From contig NZ_SORF01000008.1 of the NCBI RefSeq assembly GCF_004366795.1, positions 62,001 through 126,000 of the forward strand: DNA of 64,000 bases, read 5' to 3'. This DNA is from Alicyclobacillus sacchari (GTDB lineage: Bacteria; Bacillota; Bacilli; Alicyclobacillales; Alicyclobacillaceae). The position numbers and the translations under genes were made by a program. Shown piece after piece: positions 42,987 through 52,170 of the stretch. Within the stretch, counting starts at the first letter, position 1; every line of letters starts with the position of its first letter. Below the pieces are notes generated by a model. It worked only from the letters and a program-made list of their open reading frames with translations, searched no databases and had not been told where the DNA came from.

Positions 42987-45395
42987 GTGCACATCGTGCC
43001 TCAACACTACCATTTCCGCCTTGTGATACTCTCCTATATCGTCGCATCGTTGGCATCATATGCGGCCCTGGATTTGGGGCGGCGCGTCGTCGAAACGCGT
43101 GGCTCAACACAGACATGGTGGATGATTTCGGGCGGAGCGGTGATGGGCATTGGCATCTGGTCGATGCACTTTATTGCCATGCTTGCGCTCGTTTTGCCCG
43201 TCGCCATGACATACAATTGGGCCATTGTCGCGCTCTCACTTGCATTTGCCATGCTTGGGCCCATCATCGCGCTGTTTGTGGTGGCCCGCCTGCATCGGTT
43301 ACGCTTCAAATTTGGCTTCGGTGCGATATTTATGGGCGCAGGTATCGTCGGCATGCACTATACAGGAATGGCGGCGATGCGGCTGACGGGATCGTTCTCG
43401 TACCGACCGGCGCTGTTCGCGCTGTCATGCGTCATTGCCGTTGGCGCGTCGTTTGTCGCGCTGACACTGGCATTCGCATTCGCACGAGCGGACGGCTGGC
43501 GCGCCTATGCCATCAAAGTGATATGCGCCCTCGTGATGGGCGTCGCCGTCGCAGGAATGCACTACACAGGTATGTGGGCAACGATCTTCCGCGTCCCGCA
43601 GGTCATGCCACACATGAACATGTCTACACATGGACCGCTCGCCATCGTCGTCGGGATATTTGGCGTCATGGTGCTGTTGCTGGCCATTGCAACAAGTGTG
43701 TTGGACCGCCGTCTAGAAGCCGACCGGATCCGTATCCAGTCTGCCGACGAACGCTTCCGCTCACTGTATATGCACCACTCGGATGCCATCTTTACGTTTG
43801 ACACCAAGGGCAACTGCCTGGACATGAATCCGCAAGCTCGGCGCTTGATTGGCGCACTTGCCGCCAGTGTGGACGCACAAGCGATGTTGAGCATGATCGA
43901 AGAAGGCGACCGCACAGAGGTGGTTGGCGATTACCACCGAGCGACAAAGGGCGAAACAACACATTCAGAGTTCTCCTTGCACGGACCAAACGAGCAGACG
44001 TTAGTCGTCAGCGCCATTCAAATTCCCATCCTTGTCGATGCCGAGGTAACTGGCGTATTCGTGATCGCCCGCGACGTCACGCGCGAACGCGCCGTTGCGG
44101 ACCAAATTAATCATATGGCATTTCACGACGCCCTCACGCAACTCCCCAACCGCCGCTTGTTCGAAGTGCAGGTCGACAGATTCATTGCGACAGCCGACGG
44201 GAATGCGGAAATGCACATTCTATTTGTCGATCTCGATCGTTTTAAATCGGTCAACGACACGCTGGGACACGAGTTTGGCGACAAACTGTTGCAACACGTC
44301 GCATGGCTGATTCAGGAGATCGTCGGCAATCCGGGGTTTGTCGCCCGCATGGGCGGCGACGAGTTTACCATCACCCTGTTTAACCAGCCGCTGCAGGCGG
44401 CAGTTGCCATTGCGGATGCTTTGATAGAGCGCCTGCACCGTCCACTTTTAATTGACGATCGCTCCATTTACATGACGGCAAGCCTCGGCCTCGCCAGTTA
44501 TCCACAGCACGGATGCACGCGCGACATGCTTTTACGCCATGCAGATTTGGCGATGTATGCAGCCAAATCTTCAGGGCGCGGCACGTATCATGTATTTGAA
44601 GAGGCCACGGCCGCGACAGCCATGGCGCGACTGGAACTTGAGCAAGAACTGCGCGAAGCGGCAGAGAACGGCTTATTCCAACTGGTTTACCAACCAAAGG
44701 TGAGCGTTTCCTCGGGAGAAACGGTGGGTGTCGAAGCCTTGATTCGCTGGACGAGACGGTCTGGTGAACAAGTATCGCCCGCCGAATTTATCCCGATCGC
44801 GGAGGAAACCGGTCTCATCGTGCCTATCGGAGAATGGTGCTTGCGCACCGCCGCACGACAGGCAAAAGGCTGGCTGGAAGCTGGCACGCCGCGGAAAATC
44901 GCTGTCAATCTCTCGCCGCACCAAGTCATGAACGAGCGTTTCCTTGGCATCATCAGCGGAATTCTCGAGGAGACGGACCTACCGCCGCAGTATCTCGAAG
45001 TTGAAATTACAGAAAGTGCGATGATGGATGCCGAGATCGCCAACCGTTTTCTGAGTGGCTGCCGGGCGCTTGGCATCGAGGTTTCGCTCGACGATTTTGG
45101 CACAGGCTACAGTTCGCTGAGCAGGTTGACGAAATTGCCGCTCAATCTCGTCAAAATCGATCGCTCGTTTACACAACACGTCTCCACGCAGGAGAAGGCG
45201 CGTGCACTGGTCCGCAGCATCATCGATATTGCCCACAACTTGGGCATGCGTTGCCTCGCAGAAGGCGTAGAGACGCAAGAACAGCTAGCCGTCATCCAAT
45301 CTCTCGGTTGCGACGAGGCCCAAGGTTTTTTGTTTTCACATCCGGTTCCTCCCGATGCGCTGGGCCAGATCCCCGCGCCGTCGATAAATCTATAG
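42987..45395 (+). CDS. MHYT-GGDEF-EAL cyclic-di-GMP enzyme
   Basis: An 802-residue membrane protein. Residues about 1-235 form the seven-helix MHYT sensor, with MHFIAM, MHYTGM and MHYTGM marking metal-binding His residues. A PAS-like segment (about 250-365) precedes a GGDEF domain with an intact GGDEF core and DVDLDRFKS-like start, then an EAL domain with GVEALIRW, LDDFGTGYSSLSRL and LVKIDRSFTQ. Both catalytic sites look intact, so it may both make and break c-di-GMP. The start is GTG with AAGGGATG at a long spacing. MHYT is thought to sense oxygen, CO or NO through copper. Confidence 0.93.
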   Translation: MHIVPQHYHFRLVILSYIVASLASYAALDLGRRVVETRGSTQTWWMISGGAVMGIGIWSMHFIAMLALVLPVAMTYNWAIVALSLAFAMLGPIIALFVVARLHRLRFKFGFGAIFMGAGIVGMHYTGMAAMRLTGSFSYRPALFALSCVIAVGASFVALTLAFAFARADGWRAYAIKVICALVMGVAVAGMHYTGMWATIFRVPQVMPHMNMSTHGPLAIVVGIFGVMVLLLAIATSVLDRRLEADRIRIQSADERFRSLYMHHSDAIFTFDTKGNCLDMNPQARRLIGALAASVDAQAMLSMIEEGDRTEVVGDYHRATKGETTHSEFSLHGPNEQTLVVSAIQIPILVDAEVTGVFVIARDVTRERAVADQINHMAFHDALTQLPNRRLFEVQVDRFIATADGNAEMHILFVDLDRFKSVNDTLGHEFGDKLLQHVAWLIQEIVGNPGFVARMGGDEFTITLFNQPLQAAVAIADALIERLHRPLLIDDRSIYMTASLGLASYPQHGCTRDMLLRHADLAMYAAKSSGRGTYHVFEEATAATAMARLELEQELREAAENGLFQLVYQPKVSVSSGETVGVEALIRWTRRSGEQVSPAEFIPIAEETGLIVPIGEWCLRTAARQAKGWLEAGTPRKIAVNLSPHQVMNERFLGIISGILEETDLPPQYLEVEITESAMMDAEIANRFLSGCRALGIEVSLDDFGTGYSSLSRLTKLPLNLVKIDRSFTQHVSTQEKARALVRSIIDIAHNLGMRCLAEGVETQEQLAVIQSLGCDEAQGFLFSHPVPPDALGQIPAPSINL

Positions 45396-45409
45396 AACGA
45401 GGTGTTTTC

Positions 45410-46429
45410 ATGGAACAAGCGAATTATCGGGTCATCGTCGCAGGGTGTGGTGGCATGGCTAACACGTGGGTGGAAGATTTGCTCAAACGGCCCTACGTGC
45501 ACATTGTCGCCCTGGTTGATGTCAGGCGCGAAAACGGCGAAGCCATGGCGGCTCGTCATGGCCTTGCCGTTCCCATATTCGAGCGGATCGAAGACGCCTT
45601 AGCCGCCGTCAACGCAAATCTCGTGATTGACGTCACCATTCCGGAAAGCCATCGTGCCATCGTGACCACAGCCCTGCGCGCCGGGTGCGATGTCTTAGGT
45701 GAAAAGCCAATTGGCGCGACACCTGAAGACAGTCGTGCCATTCTCGATGCCATGCACGAAACTGGACGGCGCTATGCAGTCATGCAAAATCGGCGCTACC
45801 ATCGCCAGATCCGCTCGCTGCAAGCGGCCCTGCAACGCGGTATCATTGGGGATGTCACGGCGGTGTACGCAGACTTTTTCATCGGTGCCCATTTTGGTGG
45901 GTTTCGCGACACCATGGATCACCCACTATTACTCGATATGGCCATCCATACGTTTGATCAAGCTCGCTTTTTATTGGGAGCCAAGCCAGTTTCCGTGTAT
46001 TGCCACGAGTCGAATCCAAAAGGCTCTTGGTACCAAGGGGCGGCAAGTGCCATTTGTATCTTCGAAATGAGCGACGGCTCCGTCTTCAACTACCGAGGCA
46101 GTTGGTGCGCCGAGGGATGGAACACATCATGGGAGGCGGCATGGCGGGTCGTTGGCAGCCGTGGCACCGCCTTGTGGGACGGCAATCACAATCCACGTGC
46201 GCAGATCGTTGAGGAAGCGGCTGAAGGATTCATCCGGCCTTGCACTGAGTTAGAAATTCCAATTACATGGCAAGGTCGTGAAGGTCACGCTGGTTGCTTG
46301 GATGAGATGTTTCAAGCGCTTGCCGAGCACCGGCTGGCCGAGACGGATGCAACTGATAACATTCATAGTTTGAACATGGTGTTTGGCGCCATTGAGAGCG
46401 CCCGCACAGGACAAAAGGTCACCTGGTAG
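45410..46429 (+). CDS. Gfo/Idh/MocA-family oxidoreductase, second
   Basis: A 339-residue dehydrogenase. The Rossmann motif is VAGCGGMANTWVEDLLK, the EKP motif is VLGEKPIGATPEDSRA and the catalytic region includes DHPLLLDMAIHTFDQARF. GAACGAGGTG precedes the ATG, 14 bases after the previous stop; the upstream part of the open frame overlaps the c-di-GMP gene and is spurious. It leads the carbohydrate-acid cluster, although a terminator separates it from the next gene. The substrate is likely a cyclic polyol or sugar. Confidence 0.9.
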   Translation: MEQANYRVIVAGCGGMANTWVEDLLKRPYVHIVALVDVRRENGEAMAARHGLAVPIFERIEDALAAVNANLVIDVTIPESHRAIVTTALRAGCDVLGEKPIGATPEDSRAILDAMHETGRRYAVMQNRRYHRQIRSLQAALQRGIIGDVTAVYADFFIGAHFGGFRDTMDHPLLLDMAIHTFDQARFLLGAKPVSVYCHESNPKGSWYQGAASAICIFEMSDGSVFNYRGSWCAEGWNTSWEAAWRVVGSRGTALWDGNHNPRAQIVEEAAEGFIRPCTELEIPITWQGREGHAGCLDEMFQALAEHRLAETDATDNIHSLNMVFGAIESARTGQKVTW

Positions 46430-46451
46430 AACTGCGCGTTCATAACATTGT

Positions 46452-46483
46452 GGCTGCCTTCCAACATGGAACGGCAGCCTTTT
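46452..46483 (+). terminator. Terminator after the oxidoreductase gene
   Basis: GGCTGCC/GGCAGCC stem with an inner TTCC/GGAA part and loop, then TTTT. It separates the oxidoreductase from the enolase-family gene, so the latter needs its own promoter. Confidence 0.75.
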
Positions 46484-46495
46484 GCGTATACATTT

Positions 46496-46509
46496 TGAAA
46501 CCGCTTGCA
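46496..46509 (+). promoter_or_regulatory. cre/LacI-like operator of the carbohydrate-acid operon
   Basis: TGAAACCGCTTGCA, one position off the cre consensus, about 90 bases upstream of the dehydratase start and just after the terminator. Confidence 0.55.
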
Positions 46510-46597
46510 GGAATCTGGACAAGGAACACGAAACAATTTGAATGGACAGACGAAATCGGTTGCGCTTCTGATGCCGACCGCAGGAAGGAGGAAACCT

Positions 46598-48007
46598 GTG
46601 CGACCAGGGGTGTCCCCTGGCTGTGCAGGGAACAACATGGCGACAGCTGAGACTTATGAAGAGACGCTCGCGCACGTCAACACGCACTCCAGCCCGTCAG
46701 AGTTAAAAATCACCGACATTCGTTTCGCTGACATCATCGGGGCGCCGATGCACTGCAGCCTGATGAAGATTTACACGAACCAAGGACTTGTCGGGTATGG
46801 CGAGGTTCGCGACGGAGCGAGCAAGACCTACGCACTCATGTTGAAAAGCCGACTGCTCGGCGAGAATCCCTGCAATATCGACAAGCTGTTTCGCCGTATC
46901 AAGCAATTTGGCGGGCACGCCAGGCAAGGCGGCGGTGTTTGTGGCATCGAGATCGCCCTTTGGGATCTTGCCGGAAAGGCTTACGGCGTTCCCGTATATC
47001 AAATGCTCGGAGGTAAATTCCGAGACAGCATCCGGATGTACTGCGACACCGACGTACACGGCAAACACGATGGCACGGCAATGGGCAATGCGTTGTTGAA
47101 ACGTATGGAAATGGGATTCACATTTCTGAAAATGGATCTCGGCATTGGGTTGCTCCTGGACGAACCTGGTGCGCTGAGCGCCCCTCTGGGATTTCTCGAT
47201 GCAATGAAACGCCTGACCCGCCCTTCGGTGCCGCCACGGGACGAATGGGAACGGCGTGAGCGCCGCAACCGTGCATACGACCTCATGAATATCGCCCACC
47301 CCTTCACCCATATCCACGTCACGGAAAAAGGGCTCGACATCCTCGAGCAGTATGTTGCCGACGTTCGCGCGGTCATTGGCTACGAAGTACCTCTCGCGAT
47401 TGACCATTTCGGCCATATCGGCGTCGACGACTGCATAAAACTCGCGCGGCGCCTCGACAAGTATAACTTGGCGTGGCTGGAAGACATGGTTCCGTGGCAA
47501 CTGACGGACCAGTACGTCAAACTGTCGCGCGCAAGCACCATTCCCATCTGTACAGGTGAAGATATCTACCTGAAAGAAAACTTTCGGCCGCTGTTGGAGT
47601 CCGGCGGCGTATCCGTCATTCATCCGGATGTCCTGACGTCGGGCGGCATTCTTGAGAACAAGAAAATCGGCGACATGGCGGAGGAATATGGCGTTTCGAT
47701 GGCTGTACACATGGCGGAAAGCCCCATCGCCTGTATGGCGGCGGTACACAGCGCAGCGGCGACCAACAACTTCATTGCGCTCGAATATCATTCGGTCGAC
47801 GTTCCCTGGTGGGACGATCTCATTGAAGGCTTGCCGAAGCCCATTGTCGATCACGGCTTTATCCGCATCCCCGACAGACCTGGACTTGGCATTGAAGCGC
47901 TCAACGATGACGTCATCCGCGCTCACCTGCATCCGGACATCCCGGGCCTTTGGGAACCGACAGACGCCTGGGATGACGAATGGTCCCACGACAGGCTCTG
48001 GAGTTAG
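46598..48007 (+). CDS. Enolase-superfamily dehydratase (mandelate racemase-like)
   Basis: A 469-residue enzyme of the mandelate racemase/muconate lactonizing group, which includes many sugar-acid dehydratases. The capping domain ends with GGVCGIEIALWDLAGKAYG. The barrel has the Lys in FLKMDLGIG, metal ligands in LAIDHFGHIG, WLEDMVPW and CTGEDIYL, and a candidate base His in MAVHMAESP. I chose the GTG at 46598 because AAGGAGG lies six bases upstream; the ATG at 46637 is an alternative. It is longer than usual because of an insertion of about 60 residues after the Lys strand (PPRDEWERRERRNRAYDL), as in mannonate-dehydratase relatives. Substrate unknown. Confidence 0.9.
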   Translation: MRPGVSPGCAGNNMATAETYEETLAHVNTHSSPSELKITDIRFADIIGAPMHCSLMKIYTNQGLVGYGEVRDGASKTYALMLKSRLLGENPCNIDKLFRRIKQFGGHARQGGGVCGIEIALWDLAGKAYGVPVYQMLGGKFRDSIRMYCDTDVHGKHDGTAMGNALLKRMEMGFTFLKMDLGIGLLLDEPGALSAPLGFLDAMKRLTRPSVPPRDEWERRERRNRAYDLMNIAHPFTHIHVTEKGLDILEQYVADVRAVIGYEVPLAIDHFGHIGVDDCIKLARRLDKYNLAWLEDMVPWQLTDQYVKLSRASTIPICTGEDIYLKENFRPLLESGGVSVIHPDVLTSGGILENKKIGDMAEEYGVSMAVHMAESPIACMAAVHSAAATNNFIALEYHSVDVPWWDDLIEGLPKPIVDHGFIRIPDRPGLGIEALNDDVIRAHLHPDIPGLWEPTDAWDDEWSHDRLWS

Positions 48008-48035
48008 TGAGATGCCCTGGTGAGGAGGAATGCCA

Positions 48036-48815
48036 ATGCCCAACCGACGCGTTGCGCTGGTTTCAGACGCAAGCCACCCATTTGGCGTGGCAACGGCTAA
48101 ACGTTTGGCTCACGACGGGATGACCGTCGTACTCAATGGCCCGCCAGGGCCTCGTGAGCAAGCGGTGGCCGCACTTGCACTGGTCTTGCAAGCGGAGGGC
48201 CATGATGCCTTGGTCACCGTTAACGACATGAAGGATACTGCCGCCGTCACATCGCTGTGCGACGACATTGTCACAAAGTACGGAAGGATCGATCTGCACG
48301 TACACACGCACAACCGGATCGACCGTGGTGCTGTCGCCTCGATGCCACATGGCCTCGTCCGCGATTCGCTCCATTTCCACGCCAAGACGGCGTTTCTTTG
48401 CACACAAGTGATAGGACAGCGCATGGCAGCACAAGGAGAAGGCTGTATCGTCTACGTGGGATCCATCCACGGGGACAAACCGACAGGGTCTGCCTTTTCC
48501 TACGCGCTAGCGCAGGGCGCCCTGCAAATGTTGTGCAAAGAAGCCGCGCTCGAATTGGGCCGCTCCGGCGTGCGCGTGAATCTGATCGCAATGGGGCCAG
48601 TCGAGGGTGACGACATGCGCTTCCAGAGTGACATCTCGGACATCTACTTGGATTATCAGTACAAAGTTCCCTCGGCGACACTAGGAACGGCGGAAGATGT
48701 GGCGGAAGCCGTCGCCTGGGCGACAAGCGATGGCGCTAGGTACTTGAACGGAGCCATCATCCGGCTGGATGGTGGTTTTGCCCTGCACTATATGGACCAC
48801 AAAATGAAGCGGTGA
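48036..48815 (+). CDS. Degenerate short-chain dehydrogenase-like protein
   Basis: A 259-residue SDR-fold protein that lacks key catalytic residues. The nucleotide loop reads LVSDASHPFGVATAK instead of TGxxxGxG, the NNAG motif is replaced by VHTHNRID, and the catalytic YxxxK is YALAQ, with Gln in place of Lys. The Ser (YVGSIHG) and the C-terminal LNGAIIRLDGG are kept. GAGGAGGA precedes the ATG at 48036. It lies between the dehydratase and an intact SDR in one operon. It may be a pseudoenzyme partner, or bind substrate without normal SDR catalysis. Confidence 0.85.
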   Translation: MPNRRVALVSDASHPFGVATAKRLAHDGMTVVLNGPPGPREQAVAALALVLQAEGHDALVTVNDMKDTAAVTSLCDDIVTKYGRIDLHVHTHNRIDRGAVASMPHGLVRDSLHFHAKTAFLCTQVIGQRMAAQGEGCIVYVGSIHGDKPTGSAFSYALAQGALQMLCKEAALELGRSGVRVNLIAMGPVEGDDMRFQSDISDIYLDYQYKVPSATLGTAEDVAEAVAWATSDGARYLNGAIIRLDGGFALHYMDHKMKR

Positions 48816-48825
48816 GGTGAGCGAT

Positions 48826-49602
48826 TTGAGCCTGCGAGGAAAGGTGGCCCTGGTCACCGGTGCCGGGACAGGCATTGGTCGCGGTGTCTCGATTGAACTG
48901 GCGCGCCAGGGTGCACTCGTGGCCATCAACCATTTCGATCGCGCCGAAGACGCGCATACGACGCTGAAGATGGTTCACGAGGCCAACTCAGATGGCTTGA
49001 TTGTCCAAGCAGACGTGGCAGAGCCCGATCAGGTCAAGGCGATGGTCGAGCAGGTTGGGGAGCGATACGGCCGTATCGACATTCTGGTCAACAATGCAGC
49101 CACCCAGCCCAATCTCGGCCTCATGGACTACGACGACGCGTCGTATGATCGCGTCATTTCGGTCAACTTGCTTGGCTATCTGAACTGCATTCAGGCTGTG
49201 GTGCCTGTCATGAAGGCCCAGAAACAAGGCAGAATCGTCTGCATGTCGTCGGTTCACGCGAAGCGTCCAACCGATTTCGATGCGGTCTACGCCATGAGCA
49301 AAGGTGGAATCAAGATGCTGGTGCGCGAAAGCGCAATCGAACTGGCGCAGTATGGAATCACGGTAAACATGATTGAGCCGGGTGCTGTGCAGGTTGGGCG
49401 CAAAAGCGGAAACCCCCGCCCCATCGTACCACCAGATCAGGTGACGGCAGAAAGTCGGCGCCGGGGTGCGCGCAAGTTCCCCTTAGGGCGCATCGGCATA
49501 CCGAGTGACATCGGCCATATCGTCTGTTTTCTCGCGTCCGACGAGGCGGAGTTTATCACTGGAGCGGCGATTCGCGCAGACGGTGGCAGCATGCTGTTGT
49601 AG
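48826..49602 (+). CDS. Short-chain dehydrogenase/reductase
   Basis: A 258-residue enzyme with a complete SDR site: VTGAGTGIGRG (cofactor), LVNNAATQP, catalytic Ser in CMSSVHA, and YAMSK. The C-terminus has the typical ITGAAIRADGGSML. The TTG at 48826 has GAGGTG six bases upstream; a GTG at 48817 is the alternative. It lies about 10 bases after the degenerate SDR. Expected to oxidise or reduce a hydroxy or keto acid made in this pathway. Confidence 0.92.
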   Translation: MSLRGKVALVTGAGTGIGRGVSIELARQGALVAINHFDRAEDAHTTLKMVHEANSDGLIVQADVAEPDQVKAMVEQVGERYGRIDILVNNAATQPNLGLMDYDDASYDRVISVNLLGYLNCIQAVVPVMKAQKQGRIVCMSSVHAKRPTDFDAVYAMSKGGIKMLVRESAIELAQYGITVNMIEPGAVQVGRKSGNPRPIVPPDQVTAESRRRGARKFPLGRIGIPSDIGHIVCFLASDEAEFITGAAIRADGGSMLL

Positions 49603-49630
49603 GGTTCACTTTCGAGAGGAGATGTACCTG

Positions 49631-50473
49631 ATGAAGTTCAACGATCGCGACGATATCATTCAACTCACCCCCCTCTGGCAGGGCGAGCGGTTTGACGACG
49701 GCCGGCCCCGCGTTCCGGACGACATCCTGCGCAGGATGGAACGGATCACAAACGAAGAGGCGTGGGCCGTCCTCGAGCGAAATGGCTATCGCTATCAGTT
49801 CGAGGGCAATCTGCGGATGGTCCACCCCAACAAAGTGCTGGTTGGCAGGGCGGTGACTGCCGTCATGGTCCCAAAGCGCCCCGACTTGCACGATTATCTC
49901 CTGGAATACGGACAGAAAGTCGAAGGCCGCAAGGGTTTTTTTAACGTCTGGGTGATTGATACGCTCGTCGAAGACGATGTCATCGTTGTCGACATGTTCG
50001 ACAAAGTGGTGGAGGGCACATTTTCCGGGGGCAATCTCTCGACGACGATTGCGACGCGCACGAAGCGTGGACAGGTCATCTATGGCGGTATTCGAGATTT
50101 GCAACAAATTCTCGAGATCGAAAACTTGCAGACCTACTACCGCGGAATTGATCCCACGCCTATTCGCGACGTGACCCTCGTCGGCATGAATGTGCCTTGC
50201 CGTATCGGCGGGGCCATTTGTATGCCAGGCGACGTGGTGCTCGGTACACCGGCCGGTGTGACGTTCATTCCGCCGCACTTGGCTGAGGAGATCTGCGTCA
50301 GTGCGGAGAAGACGCGGCTACGCGACATGTTTGGATTCGTTCGGATCCGCGAAGGCAAGTACAGCTCATCTGATATCGATGTCGCAGAGTGGGCGCCGGA
50401 AATCGAGGAGGACTTTCGGCGTTGGCGTGAAACGAACACACCTGACGATTTGCAACACCTCGTATGGGACTAG
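49631..50473 (+). CDS. RraA-family aldolase-like protein, long form
   Basis: A 280-residue protein of the RraA/HMG-aldolase fold, about 60-100 residues longer than typical. The family core is clear: DVIVVDMFDKVVEGTFSG, the Arg/Asp site VIYGGIRDLQQI and MPGDVVLGTPAGVTFIPP. The N-terminal extension contains DDILRRMERITNEEAWAVL; the C-terminus adds a helical tail after KTRLRDMFGFVRIREG. AGAGGAG precedes the ATG at 49631. Family members cleave 4-hydroxy-2-oxo acids or decarboxylate oxaloacetate, so it may release pyruvate from the product of the dehydratase and SDRs. Last gene of the operon. Confidence 0.88.
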   Translation: MKFNDRDDIIQLTPLWQGERFDDGRPRVPDDILRRMERITNEEAWAVLERNGYRYQFEGNLRMVHPNKVLVGRAVTAVMVPKRPDLHDYLLEYGQKVEGRKGFFNVWVIDTLVEDDVIVVDMFDKVVEGTFSGGNLSTTIATRTKRGQVIYGGIRDLQQILEIENLQTYYRGIDPTPIRDVTLVGMNVPCRIGGAICMPGDVVLGTPAGVTFIPPHLAEEICVSAEKTRLRDMFGFVRIREGKYSSSDIDVAEWAPEIEEDFRRWRETNTPDDLQHLVWD

Positions 50474-50520
50474 CACCGCGTGTAAGGACGGACTCCGATA
50501 AACAGCATTTCATGTGCAAA

Positions 50521-50544
50521 CACCCCGTTTAAAGAGACGGGGTG
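50521..50544. terminator. Bidirectional terminator
   Basis: CACCCCGT/ACGGGGTG stem with a short loop between the convergent RraA and MFS genes. T-tracts are modest on both strands. Confidence 0.7.
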
Positions 50545-50584
50545 TCAGTCTTTGGCTAGATACTGGATACGTGTATGGCGGTTA

Positions 50585-51847
50585 TCACACACTCATTGGT
50601 TGACTTGTATCCCGGGCGGATCGAAGGCGAATCGGCGCTGTCTCTTTGAGCGTGAAGGCGATGAATCCGCTTACCGCAGCTCCAGCCGCAGCAATCCAAA
50701 GCGGCGCCTGCAACCCATAGTGATCTGCCGCGACACCCGCAATCGACGGGATGGCGGTGCCGCCAATCAGCTCCCCGACCATTTGCACAAGGCCGACAGC
50801 CGTGCCGACGTACTTTGGCGAGAGGGACTCACCTGGGACGACAACCATAAATAACGGGAAACATGCTTGCCCGGCGCATGTTAGGAAACCAATGATGGAC
50901 ATCACAAGCACGCTGCCATGAATCAGGGCAAGACAAACAGGTGAGAGAACGGCGACAAACGAGAATAGAACAAGCGTCGGCTTGCGGCCCCACTTGTCAG
51001 AGATATAAGGCCCCATGAACCCCCAGAAGAATGTGCCCAAACCCATGGCAGCGGTGATGATGCCCATCTCGGGACCGGTATACTTGTCATATTCAACCAA
51101 GAATGTCGGGGCAAACGTCGTAAAGGCGAACAACCAGGTCATCATCAAGGCGGCGATTGCCATTGTAATCCAGATGTTGCGTGTGCGGAAAATCACCGGA
51201 TAGTCTTCGCGGCGCAGTCGGTGCTCGTGCTTCGCAAGTTGCTCTTTCGACATGCGCTTATTGGGATCTTTCATCCAGAATAAAAGGATGAAGAACATGA
51301 TGAGCCCTGGAATGCCTGCGATGTAGAAACCGGCATGCCACGAATACTTGGTGGCGACGTATGTCAGGACAAGTGGGCCGATCGTCGAGCCAATAAGACC
51401 TAATGAGCTTTGCACAAATCCCATGTTAAAGCCGCGGCGTTGTTCCGAGGAATCTGCAATCACGGACGCTTGTGCAATGGGTAGCACCGGACCTTCGGAA
51501 ACACCCATTAAAGCGCGGATTGACAGCATCGCACCAAAACTTTTCGCAATGCCGGACAAGAACGAGAACAGCGAAAACGCGAGCGTGATTGGCAATAATA
51601 CATGTTTACGAGAGCCGATAAAGTCGGAAATGGTACCGAACACAAAACCTGAAAGCGACCAACAGATGGCGAGCACTGATACGATGAGCCCCAACTCTGC
51701 ATTGTTAAACTTCAAATCCGGTCCAAGGAATGGAAACAAATAGACAACACTGAGTCGTTCCATGAAGACAAAACCGAATGTAAAAAACATCATAAGGACG
51801 ACGCCATTTTCGTACCGGAAAAATGATTTTTTCGATCCATCCTCCAC
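50585..51847 (-). CDS. MFS transporter, anion:cation symporter (sugar-acid) type
   Basis: A 420-residue membrane protein with twelve helices. Features of the ACS group are FMERLSVVYLFPFLGPDLKF in helix 1, FVFGTISDFIGSRKHVLL as motif A and the signature ALMGVSEGPVLPIAQASVI. Members import hexuronates, galactonate and similar acids. I chose the GTG at 51847, with AAAGGGTG upstream. It is convergent with the carbohydrate-acid operon and has a cre-like site ahead of it, so it is the likely importer of that pathway's substrate. Confidence 0.9.
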   Translation of the reverse strand: MEDGSKKSFFRYENGVVLMMFFTFGFVFMERLSVVYLFPFLGPDLKFNNAELGLIVSVLAICWSLSGFVFGTISDFIGSRKHVLLPITLAFSLFSFLSGIAKSFGAMLSIRALMGVSEGPVLPIAQASVIADSSEQRRGFNMGFVQSSLGLIGSTIGPLVLTYVATKYSWHAGFYIAGIPGLIMFFILLFWMKDPNKRMSKEQLAKHEHRLRREDYPVIFRTRNIWITMAIAALMMTWLFAFTTFAPTFLVEYDKYTGPEMGIITAAMGLGTFFWGFMGPYISDKWGRKPTLVLFSFVAVLSPVCLALIHGSVLVMSIIGFLTCAGQACFPLFMVVVPGESLSPKYVGTAVGLVQMVGELIGGTAIPSIAGVAADHYGLQAPLWIAAAGAAVSGFIAFTLKETAPIRLRSARDTSQPMSV

Positions 51848-51893
51848 GTTAAACACCCTTTCCCTGCTAAATCGGTATACCCGAACCGGTATC

Positions 51894-51907
51894 TGCAAGC
51901 GCTTTCA
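51894..51907 (-). promoter_or_regulatory. cre-like operator of the sugar-acid transporter gene
   Basis: TGCAAGCGCTTTCA (reads with the same GCGC core on both strands), one position off the cre consensus, about 50 bases before the transporter start. Confidence 0.55.
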
Positions 51908-52170
51908 GCAACGTTTAGACTCGGCCTTTTGCCGGTACCGACCCCTCTCTATGAGATAGATATTGACGATGGAAGCACACACGAAGACTGAGATGATGTG
52001 CCATAACCATACGCCCCACCGAATTTGGGAAGCAACCCTGTTGTTCCTGTATGCGGAACTGTCAGACTTCATTTTCATACAATCTAGATACAAGCCAACG
52101 GGGCTTCCACGGCACATTGAACTGGCATGGATAGCCCCGGTAACACCGATTTTCACTTGGATTTACCCTT
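51908..52170. other. Intergenic stretch without a recognised feature
   Basis: Together with the operator this makes a gap of about 320 bases. I see short open frames only, without ribosome sites, and no strong hairpin. Confidence 0.5.

Noticed and set aside
46703-48043. A 446-codon frame antisense to the enolase-family gene
   Set aside because: The opposite strand has clear catalytic motifs and ribosome sites; this frame has neither.
51905-52156. An 83-codon minus-strand frame in the gap before the small membrane protein gene
   Set aside because: It has no ribosome site, mixed composition and overlaps the operator region.
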